A stretch of 64,000 bases of DNA from Postechiella marina (GCF_039538365.1 NZ_BAABCA010000003.1:558001-622000), one strand, 5' to 3'. Numbered from the stretch's first letter, positions 32,967 to 42,833 are shown. Notes: a model not told the origin generated them from the sequence alone. Translations and numbers: made by a program.

Positions 32967-35603
32967 TCACTTCCAAACCGTAACCTCTTTCGAAACTTCT
33001 TTAAAAGCATTGTAAACATGAAACAATCTAGCTTTTAGAAGCAACCTTCTACCTTCAACCTGTCGGGTAAAAACGAGTTTATTTCTTCCTAAATATTTTG
33101 TCCAATACTTTTTAAAAACCAGGGCATTTTCTTTCTTATTACCAAAAATTTCAGGAACTGGATAAAAGTTTTCTGTCTTCAATCTTTTTCTGAATAAATT
33201 AGTCTTAATTATTAAGTATCGTGGCGAATCTATAGCGTCTAAAACCTCTATCAATGCTTTTGAAAACAAAGCGTTCTCATAATTATTAGCACCAACCAAA
33301 CTACAAACCACATCGCCTTTATTTACACGTTGTGCAACCACTTCAATATTTTGAATATTGGTGTTTAAAAACTTCAATGCATTTAAAGTATCAAGTATAG
33401 TTAAACCTATTTTACGAATCCTTTTATGCAAATATCCGTAACGTAAATAGAGCGAAACTGCTTTGTATAATTTGTAACCAAATCTAAAAATAAAAGCACC
33501 CAAAAACGCATAAATAAAATACGAAAAACCACGACTAATTATAAGCTGTACACCTTCAAGAATAAATTCGAAATAAAACCATATAATGGTTAGCGATAAT
33601 TCGGCTACAAAAAAGCGAACTACATCAAAGAAGTAAACCTGCTTTTGAGTTTCAAATGGTTTTTCTCCGAGATGTAATAATTTAACTTGTTTGGTTAATT
33701 TGGTTCCGCTGCCAATGGATACTTGCCATTTTTTGGTTATTAATGGCCTCTGACTTGCTTTTTCTAAGGTTTGATTATTAAGTTCCGAAATATCATCAAC
33801 CAAAATAGTTTCAGGAAAGTTAAGACGGTCGAAACCATTAGAGATAAACGGAATTGTGGTGTTTGTTACGCCAACAAAAGCCTCAAATCGTCGTTTTAGA
33901 ATATCAACTTCGCGTCCGCCATCGGTTGCTGTCGGGTCAACGCAAGCTAAATGCCACACATTGCCTGTTTTATTTGGTTTATCGGCATCCTTACGAATGG
34001 CGCGACCTCGCATTTGGTTAGAAGACACAAAAGAACCCACGAAAGACGCCAAAATTAAACTGTTAATTGATGGCGCATCCCAACCTTCGCCTAACAACGA
34101 TTTGGTACCAATTAAAACCTTAATAGTTCCGTTTTCGAAAAGCTGAGTTAATATTTCTACTATAGATTTTTCAACTTTACTTTTTGGGCTTACTTCTAAA
34201 AATGCTTCATCATGATCTAAAGCAACGAATGAAAAATTATGGAGTGGCTCAATTTCCGCGAAAGCGTTTAAAATTGATTTATGGATAATAACAACGCTAC
34301 CGGTTAACACAGCTAAATCTTCGTTATGCGTGCAATAGTTTTTTACATATTGAAAAATGGGTAAAACCCCAATTTTATTAATAGTTTCAATATCTGAAAA
34401 CGGTGTGTTTAAAAACTCTTTCCGGATGTAATCGGTTAAAATAACACAACTTAAATTTGTACCTAAGGATGCGCTTTCTGCCGAAACAATATCAACAATA
34501 CTTTTTAATTTACTTGGGCTATAAGCCAAGGATTTATAAAGCAACTGCTCGCCAACAAAATTGACTTGGTTTCTTTCAAAAACGTTGAGTTTTCGTAAAC
34601 GCTTCTCTAAAGTTGATAGATAATGTTCATCTTCAATTAATTGTTCTCTATCGGTAACCAATAGGTTTTGAAGTAAAATTTCTAACCATTCTAAATTCAG
34701 CTCCGGGAACTCAATACTTTCATCTTTATAAAACCCTAGAATCTCTAACTTTTCTTGTTCAATGGCTATTCCGCATGCATTTAAAAAAATTAAAACAGAC
34801 GAGAAATACGATGTGCTTTTATAAATAGCATCTAAATGCGTCTTAGGATTTTTATAGAACCTATGATTTTGAAGGAAAACAATAAACGTTTCATCTTGTA
34901 ACAAATCGTCTTGGAACTGTGCAATTTTCCTTCGGTAATCCACAATAAAATTAATTTCTAAATCGTTGGGTTTCGAGAAATACACGAAATCTTGATGCGG
35001 ACTCAAATCGTTTTCCTTAACCAAATCTGGCACCGCAATTTCATCATCTACTTCCCCACAAAGGGTAAAATATTTTGTGAGTTCGGTTCTGCTGCTATCG
35101 TATGGTGGTGTTGCGGTAAGCGCAACTGTAAAAAACGAATTTCGGTTTTTTAGAGCCATTAAACAGGTCCACCATGCGCTTTTTAAATGGTGCGCTTCAT
35201 CTAAAACAACGGTTTCTATTTGGTGTTTTTCAAAGAATTTAAAATAGTCTTCTTTATCTTCAAAAGACTTGTAAAACGCATGCAGCGATTGGTAGGTTGA
35301 AAACGTAACATCGCTAGGCGATTTTATATCGAATGAAAAGTTTTTAAAACTCGAATTTTTAGCAAAAAATTCTTGAAGTCTGCTTTCCCATTGATTTCGA
35401 ATGGTTAAAGTAGGTGCTAAAACCAAAGTTTTTTTACCTAATCGTCTTAAAATCTCGATACCTAAAATGGTTTTTCCTGATCCTGGCGGAGCTATAACAT
35501 GAAAATGATGATCGGAAATATGACTATCAAAATGTTTTAAAAGCGTATGCTGATAACTTCGCCACGGAAACTTAAATTTTAAAACACTCAGGGATTCTAG
35601 CAA
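32967..35603 (-). CDS. DEAD/DEAH superfamily 2 helicase with C-terminal membrane segments
   Basis: An 878-residue protein. Motif I is PPGSGKT (39-45), motif II D135-E-A-H138, motif III ALTATPP (about 161), and motif VI QMRGRAIRK (530-538), so the ATPase core is complete and of the type seen in restriction-like SF2 helicases. After it, two strongly hydrophobic segments at about 660-685 and 693-715 look like a membrane hairpin, followed by a 160-residue tail of no known family. A membrane-tied helicase is unusual. It is a single gene, convergent with the YchJ-like gene and divergent from hemB. Confidence 0.82.
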   Translation of the reverse strand: MLESLSVLKFKFPWRSYQHTLLKHFDSHISDHHFHVIAPPGSGKTILGIEILRRLGKKTLVLAPTLTIRNQWESRLQEFFAKNSSFKNFSFDIKSPSDVTFSTYQSLHAFYKSFEDKEDYFKFFEKHQIETVVLDEAHHLKSAWWTCLMALKNRNSFFTVALTATPPYDSSRTELTKYFTLCGEVDDEIAVPDLVKENDLSPHQDFVYFSKPNDLEINFIVDYRRKIAQFQDDLLQDETFIVFLQNHRFYKNPKTHLDAIYKSTSYFSSVLIFLNACGIAIEQEKLEILGFYKDESIEFPELNLEWLEILLQNLLVTDREQLIEDEHYLSTLEKRLRKLNVFERNQVNFVGEQLLYKSLAYSPSKLKSIVDIVSAESASLGTNLSCVILTDYIRKEFLNTPFSDIETINKIGVLPIFQYVKNYCTHNEDLAVLTGSVVIIHKSILNAFAEIEPLHNFSFVALDHDEAFLEVSPKSKVEKSIVEILTQLFENGTIKVLIGTKSLLGEGWDAPSINSLILASFVGSFVSSNQMRGRAIRKDADKPNKTGNVWHLACVDPTATDGGREVDILKRRFEAFVGVTNTTIPFISNGFDRLNFPETILVDDISELNNQTLEKASQRPLITKKWQVSIGSGTKLTKQVKLLHLGEKPFETQKQVYFFDVVRFFVAELSLTIIWFYFEFILEGVQLIISRGFSYFIYAFLGAFIFRFGYKLYKAVSLYLRYGYLHKRIRKIGLTILDTLNALKFLNTNIQNIEVVAQRVNKGDVVCSLVGANNYENALFSKALIEVLDAIDSPRYLIIKTNLFRKRLKTENFYPVPEIFGNKKENALVFKKYWTKYLGRNKLVFTRQVEGRRLLLKARLFHVYNAFKEVSKEVTVWK

Positions 35604-35785
35604 TACAAAATGGGTTTTATTTTTGAACGCCTTTAAACTTTTTATGTTTCCTAAAAAATGTCTGAAATTCGTCCATACTTCGTTATTTTTTTATGTGTAA
35701 AGTCAATATGCATCTCTAAAAATGCCTAATCTGAACAAATTTCAATTCATTTTCGGTTAAAAATAAAAAGTCTAAATGAGTTCAT

Positions 35786-35793
35786 TAACTTTG
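35786..35793 (+). promoter_or_regulatory. -7 promoter box of hemB
   Basis: TAACTTTG, a match to TAnnTTTG, 24 bases before the ATG at 35818. It rules out the upstream in-frame ATG at 35776 as the start. Confidence 0.55.
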
Positions 35794-35817
35794 TATTTGA
35801 TAAAAGTAACAAAAACT

Positions 35818-36807
35818 ATGTATCCATTACGAAGAAATAGAAGATTAAGAACCAACGAAGCTATTCGTGCTTTAGTTCGAGAAACCGTAATTACGCCAAA
35901 CGACTTTTTAGTGCCGCTTTTTGTAGTGGAAGGAAAAGGTATAAAAGACGAAATTCCGTCGATGCCAAATTACTTTCGTTACAGTTTAGATTTGCTTGAA
36001 GGCGAAGTAAAAGAGCTTTGGAAATTGGGGTTAAAATCAGTTTTACTTTTCGTAAAAGTGCCAGATAATTTAAAAGATAACCAAGGTAAAGAAGCCTTAA
36101 ACCCTAACGGACTTATGCAACGCGCTATTAAAACCGTTAAAAATGTGTGCCCAGATATGTTGGTAATGACCGATGTAGCTCTAGACCCATATTCGGCTTA
36201 CGGACATGATGGTATTATTGAAAACGGACAAATTATAAACGATGAAACTGCTGAGTTTTTAGCAGAAATGAGTGTGTCTCATGCTACTGCTGGAGCCGAT
36301 TTTGTAGCACCAAGCGATATGATGGACGGTCGTATTTTAACCATTCGCGAAGCCCTGGAAGATGAAGGTTTTATTAATACAGGCATCATGAGTTATTCGG
36401 CAAAATATGCATCGGCTTTTTATGGTCCTTTTCGTGATGCCTTAGATTCTGCTCCTGTGGATTTAGTAGATATTCCGAAGGATAAAAAAACATATCAAAT
36501 GGATTTTGGCAACCGTTTTGAAGCCATTAAAGAAACCGAAATGGATATTGATGAAGGCGCCGATATTGTTATGGTAAAACCAGGTATTTCTTATCTTGAT
36601 ATTGTAAGAGATATTAAAGAAGAAGTTGATGTTCCTGTTGCTGTATATCAAGTTTCTGGCGAATATGCCATGATAAAAGCTGCTGCCGAAAAAGGTTGGC
36701 TAAACCACGACCAAGTGATGATGGAAACTACAACCGCTTTTAAACGTGCTGGCGCAGATATTATAGCAAGTTACTTTGCTAAAGATGTTGTTAAACTTAT
36801 TTCTTAA
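35818..36807 (+). CDS. hemB: porphobilinogen synthase (delta-aminolevulinate dehydratase)
   Basis: A 329-residue enzyme that condenses two 5-aminolevulinates into porphobilinogen. The Schiff-base lysines are K196 in YSAKYASAFYGPFRDA and K254 in MVKPGISYLDI. The metal site that holds cysteines in zinc enzymes reads DVALDPYSAYGHDG here, with A121, D123 and D131, so this is the magnesium- or alkali-dependent type rather than the zinc type. Start chosen at 35818 because of the -7 box just upstream. It ends the heme region and begins a plus-strand run with the CNNM protein 26 bases later. Confidence 0.95.
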   Translation: MYPLRRNRRLRTNEAIRALVRETVITPNDFLVPLFVVEGKGIKDEIPSMPNYFRYSLDLLEGEVKELWKLGLKSVLLFVKVPDNLKDNQGKEALNPNGLMQRAIKTVKNVCPDMLVMTDVALDPYSAYGHDGIIENGQIINDETAEFLAEMSVSHATAGADFVAPSDMMDGRILTIREALEDEGFINTGIMSYSAKYASAFYGPFRDALDSAPVDLVDIPKDKKTYQMDFGNRFEAIKETEMDIDEGADIVMVKPGISYLDIVRDIKEEVDVPVAVYQVSGEYAMIKAAAEKGWLNHDQVMMETTTAFKRAGADIIASYFAKDVVKLIS

Positions 36808-36833
36808 CTTAGCATAAAACTTAAACACCTCAA

Positions 36834-37955
36834 ATGGCTTTACTCCTTTTTTACGGAATTATTTCAATATTCTTTTCATTTTTATGCTCCATACTAGAAG
36901 CTGTGCTATTAAGCGTTACTCCAACTTTTATTAATGTTAAAAAGAAAGAAAACAAAGCATACGCCGAAGATTTAGAAGCTCTAAAAAAAGATGTAGACAG
37001 ACCACTAATTGCAATACTTACACTTAACACCATAGCACATACCGTTGGTGCCATTTTAGTTGGTGTACAGGCAAAAGTAGCTTATGTAGAATTATACGGA
37101 TCAAAAACTATTTCTGTATTTGGCATTGCTTTTACCGAAGAATTAATGGTTGCTGTTGTATCTTCTATAATGACCCTTTTAATATTGGTAGCCTCAGAAA
37201 TTATACCAAAAACCATTGGAGCAACCTACTGGAAAGGCTTAGCTAATTTTACAACAAAAGCTTTAAAAATATTAATATTTCCATTAAAATGGACGGGTAT
37301 TTTATGGTTACTGCAATTAACAACAAAACTAATTGGTGGTAAAGGCCACGGTAGTGTTTTAAGTCGCGAAGGTTTTTTGGTTATGGCAGATATGGCACAA
37401 GAAGAAGGCTTATTTCAAGAATCGGAAAGTAAGGTTATAAAAAACCTTTTAACTTTTAAAGATGTTAGAGCCAAAGATGTTATGACGCCTCGAACGGTTA
37501 TGAAAACCGAAAACGAAACGACTACTGTTGAAACTTTTTTTAATAAAAACCTTAACTTACGTTTTTCTAGAATCCCACTTTATACAGACTCTGAAGACAA
37601 TATAAAAAGTCTTGTTTTAAAAGATGAAATCTATAAAGAAATGGCTTTGGGCAATGGCAATAAAAAATTGTCTGAACTAAAAAGAGATATTATTATAGTA
37701 GATAGAAATATTGCTATACCAACGCTTTTTGAAAAACTTATTGAAACCAAAAACCATATGGCTTTGGTTGTGGATGAGTATGGTACTGTAAGTGGTATTG
37801 TAACCATGGAAGACGTTATAGAAACACTTCTTGGCCTAGAAATTATGGATGAAAGTGATAATGTATCAGACTTACAAGTACAAGCTAGAAAAAATTGGGA
37901 ATCTCGCGCTAAAAAATTAGGTATTTTACAAGACGATAATAAAAGCCTAGATTAG
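36834..37955 (+). CDS. CNNM/CBS-domain membrane protein (HlyC/CorC family)
   Basis: A 373-residue protein with an N-terminal DUF21/CNNM membrane domain of about four helices (to about residue 170), carrying LLILVASEIIPKTIGATYW. Two CBS domains follow (about 215-335), with KDVMTPRTVM, FSRIPLYTDSEDNIKSLVL and MALVVDEYGTVSGIVTMEDVIE. There is no C-terminal CorC_HlyC transporter domain. CNNM proteins are linked to Mg2+ efflux or tolerance, and the CBS pair would sense nucleotides. Next to the magnesium-type HemB this is suggestive, but the link is only positional. Ogt follows 4 bases later. Confidence 0.9.
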   Translation: MALLLFYGIISIFFSFLCSILEAVLLSVTPTFINVKKKENKAYAEDLEALKKDVDRPLIAILTLNTIAHTVGAILVGVQAKVAYVELYGSKTISVFGIAFTEELMVAVVSSIMTLLILVASEIIPKTIGATYWKGLANFTTKALKILIFPLKWTGILWLLQLTTKLIGGKGHGSVLSREGFLVMADMAQEEGLFQESESKVIKNLLTFKDVRAKDVMTPRTVMKTENETTTVETFFNKNLNLRFSRIPLYTDSEDNIKSLVLKDEIYKEMALGNGNKKLSELKRDIIIVDRNIAIPTLFEKLIETKNHMALVVDEYGTVSGIVTMEDVIETLLGLEIMDESDNVSDLQVQARKNWESRAKKLGILQDDNKSLD

Positions 37956-37959
37956 TAAA

Positions 37960-38433
37960 ATGGAAACATGCATTATCAACTCGCCTTTAGGTTTCACTAA
38001 AATAGTTGGTGATGTTAACGGTATTGCATCGGTAAGCGTATTAAATTCTCAAGAACAGCTAACAGATATTATTCCTGTTGAATTAGAAGATTGCGTTATT
38101 CAGCTTAACGAATATTTTGAAGGTTCTCGCAATCAATTCAATTTAAAACTAAATCCGCAAGGCACAAGTTTTCAAAAAAAAGTATGGAAAGCGCTTGAGG
38201 CTATTCCGTACAACAAAACCATATCTTACTTAGAGCTATCTAAGCAATTAGGCGATGTAAAAGCTATTAGAGCAGTTGCAAATGCCAATGGAAAAAACCC
38301 AATTTGGATTATCGTACCCTGCCATCGTGTAATTGGCAGTAATGGCAGCTTAACAGGGTATGCTGGTGGTTTACACCGTAAAAAATGGCTTTTAGAACAC
38401 GAAAACCCATACAAACAACAATCTCTTTTTTAA
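37960..38433 (+). CDS. ogt: methylated-DNA--protein-cysteine S-methyltransferase
   Basis: A 157-residue suicide repair protein that takes the methyl from O6-methylguanine or O4-methylthymine onto its own cysteine. The acceptor is C121 in IVPCHRVIGSNG, followed by LTGYAGGLHRKKWLLEHE. An N-terminal RNase-H-like domain (about 1-70) precedes the DNA-binding part with FQKKVWKALEAIPYNKTISY. Length is right for Ogt rather than Ada. It starts 4 bases after the CNNM gene and ends 4 bases before the DUF4442 gene, so it belongs to one operon. Confidence 0.95.
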   Translation: METCIINSPLGFTKIVGDVNGIASVSVLNSQEQLTDIIPVELEDCVIQLNEYFEGSRNQFNLKLNPQGTSFQKKVWKALEAIPYNKTISYLELSKQLGDVKAIRAVANANGKNPIWIIVPCHRVIGSNGSLTGYAGGLHRKKWLLEHENPYKQQSLF

Positions 38434-38437
38434 AAAT

Positions 38438-38956
38438 ATGTACAGAACTCTTTCTAATATAGCAAAGCGCTTTTTTACAGAAGCCCAAATATACAAACAT
38501 GGTTTTAACTTATCGCCCATGTATAGGCGTTCTACAGGTAGAGTTATTGAAGTATCTGGAGACTTATTGTATGTAAAAATTAAAATTCCGATAAGTTATA
38601 AAAACAGAAATTTTGTTGGTTCTATATTTGGTGGTAGTCTGTTTTCTGCAACCGATCCTATTTACATGATTCAGTTAATTAATATTCTTGGCGATAACTA
38701 TGTTGTTTGGGATAAGGATGCAACCATAAAATACAAACGTCCTGCACGAGAAGATGTTTTTACCGAGTTTATTTTTACAAACGAAGACATAGAGCACATA
38801 AAAAAACAAGTATCAGAACATGGAGAATACAACCTAGTAAAAACTCCAAACATTGTAAATAAAGATGGTATTACCATAGCAGAGCTGCACAAAACAATGT
38901 ATGTAGCCGATAAAAATTTCTATAAAGAAAAACGCAAACAAAGGGCAAATAAATAG
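38438..38956 (+). CDS. DUF4442 hotdog-fold protein (thioesterase-like)
   Basis: A 172-residue protein with the DUF4442 layout of the hotdog superfamily. GFNLSPMYRRSTGRVIEVSGD, FVGSIFGGSLFSATDPIYMI and ATIKYKRPAREDV (in parts) form the central helix and sheet. The N-terminal NIAKRFFTEAQIY is typical of the family. Members are thought to be acyl-CoA thioesterases, but no substrate is assigned, and the usual catalytic acid is not obvious. It follows ogt by 4 bases in a run of plus-strand genes and precedes the serine hydrolase by 47. Confidence 0.8.
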   Translation: MYRTLSNIAKRFFTEAQIYKHGFNLSPMYRRSTGRVIEVSGDLLYVKIKIPISYKNRNFVGSIFGGSLFSATDPIYMIQLINILGDNYVVWDKDATIKYKRPAREDVFTEFIFTNEDIEHIKKQVSEHGEYNLVKTPNIVNKDGITIAELHKTMYVADKNFYKEKRKQRANK

Positions 38957-39003
38957 TTCTTCAATAAGAATTTGCTATATTTAGTAGTTATAAACTATTT
39001 ATA

Positions 39004-40155
39004 ATGAAATTTCTTAAAAAACTATTTAAATTTTTAATTATCCTCTTCGCAATAACAATTGCACTTCTCTATATTACAGATACAGACTATCTTATTAAAG
39101 CAGTACGAACCATTTATTTAAAAGGACACACTACAGCATTTTTAGAAGACTATAAAAACTTTGAAAATGGAATTGTGGAAAATGGAACACCACAACCTTG
39201 GCCAAATCATAAAGACTACAATTTGGCTGAAGAAACCGAAAATCTTAAAAAAATTAATAAAACCAACGGAACCATTGCCTACGTTATAATTAAAAATGAT
39301 AGTATTTGGTTCGAGAATTATTACGATGGTTTTAACGCTAATTCTCAGTCTAACTCGTTTTCTATGGCAAAAAGCTATGTATCTGGTTTAATGGGTAAAG
39401 CCATTCAAGAAGGGTACATAAAAAGCTTAGACCAGCCCGTAAGCGATTTTATACCAGAGTTTAGCAAAGGCCTAGCTGCAAAAATGACAGTTGGCCACCT
39501 ATCTAGCATGGCGTCTGGCACAACTTGGGATGAAAAATATTACTCACCGTTATCTATAGTTACACGTGCTTATTTTGATGATGATTTAGAAAAAGTAATG
39601 CTAGGCTTAACCATGGAAAAAGAACCCGGTAAAAGCTTTAAATACTCAAGCGGAGATACACAAATGCTTGCTATGGTTATTGAGAAAGCTACCGGTAAAA
39701 AATTATACGATTATTTAACCGAAAGCTTCTGGAAGCCTTTACAATCTGAAAACCCAACGCTTTGGCAAGTTGATAGTGAAACCCATGATTTAGTAAAAGC
39801 TTACTGCTGTATAGCGAGTAATGCTAAAGATTTTGCGCGCTTTGGCAAACTTTACAAAGACCACGGAAAATGGAATGGTAAACAAATTTTAGACTCTACT
39901 TTTATAGCCAAATCGTTAAAACCTGTATATACCGATGGCCAAATGTATGGCTATGGTTGGTGGTTAAAAACCATTGGCACAAAAAACTTTTTTATGATGC
40001 GAGGCCATTTAGGTCAATATGTTATTGTAGAACCAACAGACAATGTAATTATAGTTAGACTAGGACATTCTAAAGGAAACAACAATAAAGTTGGCCAATT
40101 TACAACCGATATTAATACGTATATTGAAGAGGCTTATAAAATGTTAAATAAATGA
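39004..40155 (+). CDS. exported serine hydrolase (class C beta-lactamase fold)
   Basis: A 383-residue protein with an N-terminal hydrophobic signal or anchor (about 5-24). The SxxK catalytic pair is S120 and K123 in SFSMAKSYVS, followed by a tyrosine motif in FKYSSGDTQ and RGHLGQY near the end in place of the KTG box. This pattern is shared with 6-aminohexanoate-dimer hydrolase and esterase-like members rather than true beta-lactamases. It probably acts on a small ester, amide or peptide in the periplasm. Its stop overlaps the start of the exonuclease gene (ATGA). Confidence 0.88.
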   Translation: MKFLKKLFKFLIILFAITIALLYITDTDYLIKAVRTIYLKGHTTAFLEDYKNFENGIVENGTPQPWPNHKDYNLAEETENLKKINKTNGTIAYVIIKNDSIWFENYYDGFNANSQSNSFSMAKSYVSGLMGKAIQEGYIKSLDQPVSDFIPEFSKGLAAKMTVGHLSSMASGTTWDEKYYSPLSIVTRAYFDDDLEKVMLGLTMEKEPGKSFKYSSGDTQMLAMVIEKATGKKLYDYLTESFWKPLQSENPTLWQVDSETHDLVKAYCCIASNAKDFARFGKLYKDHGKWNGKQILDSTFIAKSLKPVYTDGQMYGYGWWLKTIGTKNFFMMRGHLGQYVIVEPTDNVIIVRLGHSKGNNNKVGQFTTDINTYIEEAYKMLNK

Positions 40156-40865
40156 TATCGAAAATAAATCTTGAAAACATATTATTTTTAGATATTGAAA
40201 CGGTACCTGAAACTCAATATTTTTCTGATTTAGATGAAGTAAAACAAGAGTTATGGGCATCGAAAACGCAATATCAAAGAAAAGACGAGTACACACCTGA
40301 AACTTTTTACGATCGTGCTGGTATTTGGGCAGAATTTGGAAAAATTGTTTGTATTTCGGTTGGTTATTTTAGTTTTTCTAGAAACGAAAGGCATTTTAGA
40401 GTAACCTCTTTTTACGGAGACGAAATTAAAATATTAAACGATTTTAAAGCACTTTTAAATTCTCATTTTAATGAAGCCAAACATTTACTCTGCGCTCACA
40501 ACGGTAAAGAATTTGATTTTCCATACATTGCTAGGCGCATGATTATTAAAGGCATAGAAATACCATACAAACTTAATTTATTTGGTAAAAAACCATGGGA
40601 AGTTCCGCACCTAGATACTTTAGAGCTATGGAAATTTGGAGATTATAAAAACTACACTTCGCTTAAACTACTAACCAATGTTTTAGGTATTCCGTCTCCA
40701 AAAGACGATATAGATGGCAGCGAAGTTGCCCGAGTTTATTACGAAGAAAATGAGGTAGAAAGAATTATTGTATACTGTGAAAAAGACACTATTGCTGTAG
40801 CTCAAATATTTTTAAGACTACGTGGTGATGAGTTATTAGACAACGAAGAAATTATTCATATTTAA
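40152..40865 (+). CDS. predicted 3'-5' exonuclease, PolB-like DEDD domain
   Basis: A 237-residue DEDDy exonuclease domain protein. The acidic metal ligands lie in ILFLDIETVPE (about 12-22), LLCAHNGKEFDFPYIARRM, and YCEKDTIAVAQIFLRL near the end, the last holding the final aspartate and tyrosine spacing. The family (related to the exonuclease of DNA polymerase B) occurs as a stand-alone domain in bacteria and is expected to trim DNA 3' ends. It overlaps the serine hydrolase by 4 bases and touches the ABC gene, so it is in a tightly packed run. Confidence 0.88.
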   Translation: MISKINLENILFLDIETVPETQYFSDLDEVKQELWASKTQYQRKDEYTPETFYDRAGIWAEFGKIVCISVGYFSFSRNERHFRVTSFYGDEIKILNDFKALLNSHFNEAKHLLCAHNGKEFDFPYIARRMIIKGIEIPYKLNLFGKKPWEVPHLDTLELWKFGDYKNYTSLKLLTNVLGIPSPKDDIDGSEVARVYYEENEVERIIVYCEKDTIAVAQIFLRLRGDELLDNEEIIHI

Positions 40866-42545
40866 ATGAAAGAACATCCAATATTAAATATAAAAAACCT
40901 TTCTATTTCTTTTGGAAAAAATAAGGTAATTCATAATATTTCTTATTATTTAAATAAAAATGAAATACTTGGTATTGTAGGAGAATCGGGTTCTGGTAAA
41001 TCTGTGTCATCATTAGCTATACTTGGGCTTTTACCTTCAAAAATATCAAAAATAAATTCTGGTAGCATCACTTACAATAACCAAGATTTAACACAGCTCT
41101 CACCAAAATTATTTAGACAAATTCGAGGTAAAAAAATAGCCATGATTTTTCAAGAGCCTATGAGTTCTTTAAATCCATCGATGGTTTGTGGAAAACAAGT
41201 TGCAGAAATTTTAAAACAACACACAAGTCTTAATAAATCTGAAATTAAAAAAAACGTTTTATCGCTTTTTAGTCAAGTAAAATTACCAGATCCTAATCGC
41301 GTTTTTAAATCTTACCCACACGAAATATCTGGCGGACAAAAACAACGGGTAATGATTGCTATGGCTATCGCTTGCAAACCCGACATATTAATTGCAGACG
41401 AACCCACAACTGCCCTAGATGTAACCGTACAAAAAGATATAATTGCCTTACTTAAAGAGTTACAAAGCAATACCAAAATGAGTATTATTTTTATAACTCA
41501 CGATTTGGCATTAATATCAGAAATTGCAAATCGTGTTTTAGTTATGTACAAAGGTAATATTGTTGAAGAGGGCGAGGTTTCTAAAATATTTAAAACACCT
41601 CAACACAACTACACAAAAGCTCTTATTAATTCTAGACCCTCTTTAAATGTTAGGCTAAAAATTTTACCAACTATTCAAGACTTTTTAAACAATACTATTT
41701 CTGAAGACATTATTACTAGAGAAGAACGCAAAGCAAAACACGACATTTTATATAGCAAACCACCATTACTAGAAGTAATAAATATAGAGAAGGCATACAT
41801 TTCTAATTCGGGGTGGTTTAAAAAGCCAGAATGTTTTAAGGCTGTAAATAATGTTAGTTTTAAACTTTACGAAGGCGAAACATTAGGTTTAGTAGGCGAA
41901 TCTGGCTGTGGAAAATCGACCTTAGGAAATGCCATTCTTCAATTAGACAAAGCAACTGCAGGACACATTTTATATAAAGGTGAAGACATTACAAAACTTT
42001 CTAAATATGATATTAGAAAACTAAGAAAAGACATTCAAATTATTTTTCAAGACCCTTATTCGTCACTAAATCCAAGAATTCCTGTGGGGCAAGCTATTAT
42101 GGAGCCTATGATGGTTCACAATCTTTATAATTCTGATAAAGAAAGAAAAGAAAAAGTAATAGAAATTTTAAATAGAGTTGGACTATCTGAAGGTTATTTT
42201 AATCGCTATCCGCATGAGTTTTCTGGCGGACAAAGACAACGCATTGGTATTGCTAGAACTATAGCTTTAAAACCTAAACTTATAGTTTGCGACGAATCGG
42301 TCTCTGCACTAGACATTTCTGTACAAGCACAAGTATTAAACTTGCTTAACGAATTAAAGGAAGCCTTTGGTTTTACATACATTTTTATATCGCACGATTT
42401 GGCGGTAGTAAAATATATGTCTGATCAATTATTGGTGATGAATGCAGGTAAAATTGAAGAATTAGATGATGCCGATATTATTTACAACACTCCTAAAAAA
42501 GAATACACTAAAAAATTAATTCATGCTATACCCAAAGGGTTATAG
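40866..42545 (+). CDS. double-ATPase ABC transporter protein, dipeptide/oligopeptide type
   Basis: A 559-residue protein with two complete ABC ATPase domains. The first has Walker A GESGSGKS, the signature ISGGQKQRV and Walker B ILIADEPTTALD. The second has GESGCGKST, SGGQRQRIG and LIVCDESVSALD. Both carry the oligopeptide-family TKALINSRP or TKKLIHAIP tails. It resembles YejF and GsiA, which combine the DppD and DppF roles. The permease and binding protein are not in this window, so they would be elsewhere. It starts directly after the exonuclease stop and converges on a short frame. Confidence 0.93.
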   Translation: MKEHPILNIKNLSISFGKNKVIHNISYYLNKNEILGIVGESGSGKSVSSLAILGLLPSKISKINSGSITYNNQDLTQLSPKLFRQIRGKKIAMIFQEPMSSLNPSMVCGKQVAEILKQHTSLNKSEIKKNVLSLFSQVKLPDPNRVFKSYPHEISGGQKQRVMIAMAIACKPDILIADEPTTALDVTVQKDIIALLKELQSNTKMSIIFITHDLALISEIANRVLVMYKGNIVEEGEVSKIFKTPQHNYTKALINSRPSLNVRLKILPTIQDFLNNTISEDIITREERKAKHDILYSKPPLLEVINIEKAYISNSGWFKKPECFKAVNNVSFKLYEGETLGLVGESGCGKSTLGNAILQLDKATAGHILYKGEDITKLSKYDIRKLRKDIQIIFQDPYSSLNPRIPVGQAIMEPMMVHNLYNSDKERKEKVIEILNRVGLSEGYFNRYPHEFSGGQRQRIGIARTIALKPKLIVCDESVSALDISVQAQVLNLLNELKEAFGFTYIFISHDLAVVKYMSDQLLVMNAGKIEELDDADIIYNTPKKEYTKKLIHAIPKGL

Positions 42546-42662
42546 CATGAATATTTTTTTGGTTAGATAAACTAGACTTTTTACAAAGTTTGCATTATTA
42601 CGAATTGTTTCGCGAAATTTACTCACTTCAAAAGAGGCTTGTTCAGGTAGATTTGGTTCCAT
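42540..42662 (-). CDS. possible 40-residue small protein
   Basis: A minus-strand frame from ATG 42662 reads MEPNLPEQASFEVSKF, then a basic amphipathic part with NANFVKSLVYLTKKIF, and stops at 42540, overlapping the ABC gene by 6 bases. It has no clear promoter and no recognised family. A 64-kb window will hold such frames by chance. The rest of the gap 42546-42833 shows only AT-rich sequence. Confidence 0.3.
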   Translation of the reverse strand: MEPNLPEQASFEVSKFRETIRNNANFVKSLVYLTKKIFML

Positions 42663-42833
42663 AGTCGTAGGTTAAGATTTATGGTAGATTTGGGAAAATC
42701 TATATTATTAATTGGTTTCTTTGGGCATTGTAAATATATAACTCTTTTTAATAAAATCAGCTTAAAAACAAAATTAATCGATAAAATGCAGGTTATTTTA
42801 ACATTTATGTATTTTTTGAAGGTTTTAACCTAC

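Noticed and set aside
35776..35817. Longer N-terminus for HemB
   Set aside because: The -7 box at 35786-35793 lies inside this stretch, and family members start at the MYPLRR position.
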